This document shows positions 60,562 through 64,000 of a stretch of 64,000 bases of DNA, one piece after another (the stretch's first letter is position 1; every line of letters begins with the position of its first letter). Below the pieces are notes generated by a model, which was given only the letters and a program-made list of their open reading frames with translations, was not told the origin of the DNA and ran no database searches. This stretch comes from an uncultured Endozoicomonas sp. (GTDB lineage Bacteria; Pseudomonadota; Gammaproteobacteria; Pseudomonadales; Endozoicomonadaceae): assembly GCF_947495845.1 (NCBI RefSeq), contig NZ_CANMAO010000004.1, positions 124,001 through 188,000 of the forward strand, given 5' to 3'. A program made the translations under genes and the position numbers.

Positions 60562-62172
60562 ATGGACATAAGTTTCAACAAAAAGGCGATTGCCAGCACG
60601 TTGTGTGCTGCCGCTTTACTGACAGGTTGTCAGTCAATGGATCGTCAGGTGGCCGGTTCTGATACGCCAGAGGTCAAGAACATCATTATGATGATTGGCG
60701 ATGGCATGGGGCCACAGCAGTTGGGCCTGCTGCAGGAATACGCCACTAATGCACCGTCGTCTATCTATCAGGGGCAACCAACTGGTATTGCCCAGTTTAT
60801 GGATGTCGGCGTCGTTGGGTTATCCCAACACAACCCTGCTTACAACATCGTTGTAGATTCAGCCAGCTCCGCTTCTCAGCTGGCAACCGGTGAACCATCA
60901 CCATCGGAATCTCTGGGTCTAAATGCTTTGGGCAGCCCGACTGAAACAGTACTTGAGCGTGCCCAGAAAGCCGGCAAAGCTACTGGCCTGGTATCCGACA
61001 CTCGCGCCACTCATGCGACACCCGCCGCTTTTGCTGCTCACCAGCCACACCGTTCTTTGGAAAACAAAATTGCCGAAGAAATGCTGGCAAACAATGTAGA
61101 CGTTATGTTTTCCGGCGGCCTTCGCCACTGGATTCCAAAAAGTGTCAACGATAAAGATGCGCTTTATCAGCAACTCACCCAACGTACCGATGGCAGCGTC
61201 AGAATTAAATCCAAGCGCAAAGACAACAAAAACCTGCTGGAGACTGCCGAGAATGCAGGCTACCAAGTCGCACTGACTAAAACAGAGCTGGATGCCGCCA
61301 AGGGTGACAAAGTGCTCGGCCTGTTTGCCTATTCTGGTATGGCCGATGGTATCAAACACACCAGCCATAAAGACGACTTATCCCGTACAGAACCGACTCT
61401 GAAAGAGATGACCGCAAAAGCACTGGATATTCTGTCTCAAGATCCAGACGGTTTCTTCCTGATGGTTGAAGGTGGTCGTATAGACTGGGCTGGTCACGAT
61501 AACGACGCCGGCACCATGCTACACGAACTGTTGAAGTTTGATGAAGCCATCGGCTATGTGTATGACTGGGTGAAAGATCGTAACGATACACTGGTCGTCA
61601 TTACCGCTGACCATGAAACCGGTGGTTTTGGTTTCTCCTACAGCCGTGCGGACATTCCTGTACCATCTGCGCTGACGGGTGAGGCCTTTGAAGATTGGAG
61701 CTACAAGCCAAACTTTAACTTCGGTACTTTCGATATTCTGGACAAGCTTTACAGCCAGAAGATGAGCTTCCCATCCATGTTTTCGGCATTCTCTGAAACC
61801 GACAAAACACCGGAAGATTTGGCAGCCATCGTGAATGCCAACAGCGAGTTTGATATCACCGTCGCCCAGGCTCGGGAGATTCTGGCCAATGAACAGAATC
61901 GTTATCAAGTGGCTGGTCACAAGTACCTGAGCAGCGAAATCTTCCCGAAAGTAAAAGACTTTGGTGCTTTCTATGTTTACGGTGAAGAGATTCGTCACGA
62001 CTTGCTGGGTCGTGCAGTTGCGGAAGATCAAAACGTCGTCTGGGGCACCGGTACTCACACAAGCACACCGGTTCCTGTGATTGCCTTTGGTCCTGCAGCG
62101 GCAACGGCGCCATTCGGCAAAATGATTCACCACACGGATATTGGTCGAATCAGCCTGGCACTGGCGGAGTAA
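60562..62172 (+). CDS. phoA: Alkaline phosphatase, predicted lipoprotein
   Basis: A 536-residue alkaline phosphatase. The signal peptide ends in a lipobox ALLTGC (Cys23), so it is probably anchored to a membrane. Metal and catalytic motifs: MIGDGMG (first Asp), the nucleophile Ser in VVDSASSASQLATGE, GGRIDWAGHDNDA and ADHETGGFGF, and a final His in GTGTHTSTPV. It releases phosphate from monoesters outside the cytoplasm. Compared with E. coli PhoA it is longer, with an insert between ETGGFGF and the last His. PhoB-like boxes lie upstream and a terminator follows. Confidence 0.92.
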   Translation: MDISFNKKAIASTLCAAALLTGCQSMDRQVAGSDTPEVKNIIMMIGDGMGPQQLGLLQEYATNAPSSIYQGQPTGIAQFMDVGVVGLSQHNPAYNIVVDSASSASQLATGEPSPSESLGLNALGSPTETVLERAQKAGKATGLVSDTRATHATPAAFAAHQPHRSLENKIAEEMLANNVDVMFSGGLRHWIPKSVNDKDALYQQLTQRTDGSVRIKSKRKDNKNLLETAENAGYQVALTKTELDAAKGDKVLGLFAYSGMADGIKHTSHKDDLSRTEPTLKEMTAKALDILSQDPDGFFLMVEGGRIDWAGHDNDAGTMLHELLKFDEAIGYVYDWVKDRNDTLVVITADHETGGFGFSYSRADIPVPSALTGEAFEDWSYKPNFNFGTFDILDKLYSQKMSFPSMFSAFSETDKTPEDLAAIVNANSEFDITVAQAREILANEQNRYQVAGHKYLSSEIFPKVKDFGAFYVYGEEIRHDLLGRAVAEDQNVVWGTGTHTSTPVPVIAFGPAAATAPFGKMIHHTDIGRISLALAE

Positions 62173-62192
62173 TTATCACGCCATTCCGAATA

Positions 62193-62219
62193 GAGCCGGG
62201 TTCACGCCCGGCTTTTTCT
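62193..62219 (+). terminator. Terminator after alkaline phosphatase
   Basis: Stem AGCCGGG/CCCGGCT with loop TTCACG, followed by TTTTCTTTT. It lies about 20 bases past the stop. Confidence 0.88.
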
Positions 62220-62281
62220 TTTATGAAAAATAGAATGTGGTAAGCTCTCGGATCTTAATAATTCTTAGATTCAGCCATTCC

Positions 62282-62560
62282 ATGATCGATAAAGACACCC
62301 TGATCAACCAAATTGCCGGCAAAGCCAGCCAGCTATTCAATAGCGACAAAAGCCAGACCCGGGAAGATTTCGAGAAAAATATCAAAGCGTTGGTGGGCAG
62401 CGCGCTCTCGAAACTTGAGCTGGTGACCCGTGATGAGTTTGATACGCAAGTTGCCGTGTTGAGGCACACTCGTGAGCGCCTTGAGGCATTGGAAAAAGAA
62501 GTAGAGCGCATTAAATCAGAATCATCTGCATTACACTCGGACGATAAGCCTGCCAGTTAA
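62282..62560 (+). CDS. ubiK: Ubiquinone biosynthesis accessory factor UbiK
   Basis: A 92-residue small protein of the YqiC/UbiK family, an accessory factor of the ubiquinone synthesis complex that binds UbiJ and lipids. The N-terminal amphipathic region (MIDKDTLINQIAGKASQLF) is followed by a coiled coil with the family signature LVTRDEFDTQVAVLRHTRER. The ATG at 62282 gives the normal length; a longer frame upstream overlaps the terminator of the phosphatase gene. It is a single-gene unit here. Confidence 0.9.
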   Translation: MIDKDTLINQIAGKASQLFNSDKSQTREDFEKNIKALVGSALSKLELVTRDEFDTQVAVLRHTRERLEALEKEVERIKSESSALHSDDKPAS

Positions 62561-62698
62561 AGCATTTTATTCAGGTTCCATTAATCCCCCCCCAAAAAAT
62601 CATCGAGAGTGATTGGTGGAACTCTATACCTCTCATTATTCAGAGAGCTCCCTGCAAAATCTCACAGCTGCTAGGGGGGCGTTATAAGACATACATCC

Positions 62699-62763
62699 CC
62701 GTTCATCCTGAGCGGAGTCGAAGGATCAAAGCACCACACTTCGACTCCGCTCAGTGCGAACGG
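62699..62763. repeat. REP palindrome, CCGTTCATCCTGAGC type
   Basis: Arms CCGTTCATCCTGAGCGGAGT (62699 on) and CTCCGCTCAGTGCGAACGG (to 62763) are imperfect inverse complements around a short spacer GATCAAAGCACCACA. It is a widespread type of bacterial intergenic palindrome. It is single copy in this window. A run of eight C at about 62587 precedes it in the same gap. Confidence 0.8.
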
Positions 62764-62806
62764 TATGGGTATTAACGCTTCCTTGCACTAGCATGCCCAA
62801 TATTCT

Positions 62807-64000
62807 TTACACCAAGTTGTGAGGCACTCTATTAAAATTTTTGAGCTCATTATCAAATTCAGTTGATAACAAACGCGCACAAGCCAGTGTGTAGCCTTGC
62901 ATTAATGCCACAAAAGGAAACGTTCCATTATTCACCCCAAGATTCAGCTTCTTGTTACAGTTAAGGAAACTTTCAGGATAAATTGGAGGGCGACCATAAC
63001 CATACATTTTCAGACAGTCAGCTGGATAAAGTTCCATGCTAAATCTACCACGCTGATCATTACAGTGGGTCGAATAACAATCTTCAAGATCAAACTGCGA
63101 TGCTGAATTCAACTGATCAAAGCCTTCTTCATCAGGTTGTAGTGCTGTCCAGTACACAACTTCGATGGCAGCACGTTGAAGCCATTTCTGATATTGAACG
63201 TCATCAAGACCTAACAAGTATTGAGGCTTGAGCAGGTTATGATCAGAATAGTCACTACCACTGTAAAGCCCAAGTACTGCCTGATGGAGATAGTTTTGAA
63301 TAAACTCCTCCATGTCTTTTAAAGATTCAGGGTTTGTATAGTGGTAGTCGGGACATTGCTGACAAAAGCGGGCGAATAGTAAAATGGCCGCAATATTGCT
63401 GTCACAAAAAACCTCACTCCACGCTATTTTTTGATTTACATGTTTTGAATGAAACTTACCCTTGGCATCCTTGTACTGGAAAAAACTCGTAATGTTTCCG
63501 AACTGCTCTGTATCCCCAATGTCCCTAAATCCGGTGATGCCGAAGTCGGGGCGTGCTGTAGCGTCCGTATTCCAGGCTCCAAATGTCCCAGCAACCCCAT
63601 CTCTCCATCGGCTATTACTCCCCAGCAAGCTAGACAGCGCCGCCCAACGACGTCCTGACTCAGTATCATGGAAAGCCGGTACGACAGAAGTTGGCATCAA
63701 TCCAAAAGACGATAATACGCCAATATCCCGGCCAGCCTTGAGTAATCCCTTTATACAACGCTCTTTACTGTCTTGCATATTGTTCGGATCGATTGGTTTA
63801 TAAACATAGTGACAGTAATCCGGGTGCCCACGATAGCAGTAAACATTTACCGTTGGCTCACCATCTTGGTTATTGATTTTGAGCGTATCTGTGAACTTAT
63901 CGGCAGTAAATGGTAATGAACTGACGGGCACCTGAAAGAAGCCAACAAACTCCGGAATATCACTTTCCAAATTGAGCTTGAATTCCCGTCGCTCACATAC
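62807..64000 (-). CDS. Hypothetical protein, 3' part (at least 397 aa)
   Basis: Not recognised. The frame is open to the right edge, so the N-terminus is outside the window; an internal TTG at 63970 is not evidence for a start. The visible part is soluble, Cys-, Tyr- and Asp-rich, without TM segments. Notable segments are YCYRGHPDYCHYVYKPID, GLMPTSVVPAFHD, RPDFGITGFRDIGD and ELYPADCLKMYGYGRPP. A Lys in YVYKP followed by DFG is loosely reminiscent of kinase-like folds, but the other kinase motifs were not found. Given the toxin-like genes elsewhere it could be another host-directed protein; this is a guess. Confidence 0.5.
   Translation of the reverse strand, partial: VCERREFKLNLESDIPEFVGFFQVPVSSLPFTADKFTDTLKINNQDGEPTVNVYCYRGHPDYCHYVYKPIDPNNMQDSKERCIKGLLKAGRDIGVLSSFGLMPTSVVPAFHDTESGRRWAALSSLLGSNSRWRDGVAGTFGAWNTDATARPDFGITGFRDIGDTEQFGNITSFFQYKDAKGKFHSKHVNQKIAWSEVFCDSNIAAILLFARFCQQCPDYHYTNPESLKDMEEFIQNYLHQAVLGLYSGSDYSDHNLLKPQYLLGLDDVQYQKWLQRAAIEVVYWTALQPDEEGFDQLNSASQFDLEDCYSTHCNDQRGRFSMELYPADCLKMYGYGRPPIYPESFLNCNKKLNLGVNNGTFPFVALMQGYTLACARLLSTEFDNELKNFNRVPHNLV

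Overview
The window looks like chromosomal DNA of a marine, probably host-associated gammaproteobacterium of the Oceanospirillales/Endozoicomonas type. This is inferred from three things: a Pseudomonas-like cell-wall and lipoate gene order (proA, rsfS, rlmH, mrdA, rodA, mltB, rlpA, dacA, ybeD, lipB, lipA), a SutA-like regulator, and a cluster of very large toxin-like proteins. Genus cannot be fixed from the sequence alone. About 50 genes are supported, many with GTG or TTG starts. No tRNA, rRNA or CRISPR array was seen.

Layout. 0-8 kb: the end of a phosphofructokinase, an orphan ParA, then a tightly coupled signalling operon (hybrid histidine kinase, CheR, CheB, response-regulator diguanylate cyclase). 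8.6-21 kb: the lipoate, elongasome and ribosome-maturation block, all on the minus strand, with proA upstream; nadD, usually found between proA and rsfS, is missing and a small mobile element lies there. 21-24.6 kb: a second sensor kinase, an RmlD-like protein and a flavin reductase. 24.6-34 kb: three minus-strand genes for proteins of 550, 1084 and 1300 residues. Together they carry four copies of a domain resembling the ShET2/OspD type III effector family, each with a candidate Cys-His-Asp/Asn triad at exactly the same spacing. 34-47 kb: metabolic, membrane and small unknown genes (dedA-PAP2 fusion, trmH, tesB, deacetylase, cytochrome c, selD, sutA, broken yjbQ, ompA, GST). 47-52 kb: a ferric-siderophore uptake operon with its reductase. 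52.5-57.7 kb: a complete type I restriction-modification operon hsdM-hsdS-hsdR. 58-60 kb: glnK-amtB behind a sigma-54 promoter and NtrC-like sites. 60.5-62.2 kb: an alkaline phosphatase with PhoB-like boxes. 62.2-64 kb: ubiK and an unknown partial gene.

The window is full of small non-coding mobile elements. Three MITE-like families (called A, B and C here) and several REP/ERIC-type palindromes fill most gaps. Several insertions are precise with respect to genes. One B element adds 54 in-frame codons inside the signal peptide of a cytochrome lipoprotein. Another B element sits in the ompA stop codon and duplicates it. A C element splits yjbQ. A elements form the stop codon of rlmH, abut the rsfS ribosome-binding site and truncate a GNAT gene.

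Gaps over about 300 bases and their content: 8243-8591, MITE-A and a hairpin; 11800-12319, a 14-bp tandem array and MITE-A; 18482-18797, a long MITE-A copy; 38347-38577, MITE-A; 41386-41723, a 50-bp repeat array and a terminator; 42534-42858, the 5' part of the interrupted yjbQ with MITE-C; 52083-52514, Fur-like sites and a MITE-A relic; 57673-57998, REP units and a terminator; 59657-60561, regulatory sites and REP units, with nothing recognisable at 59942-60127.
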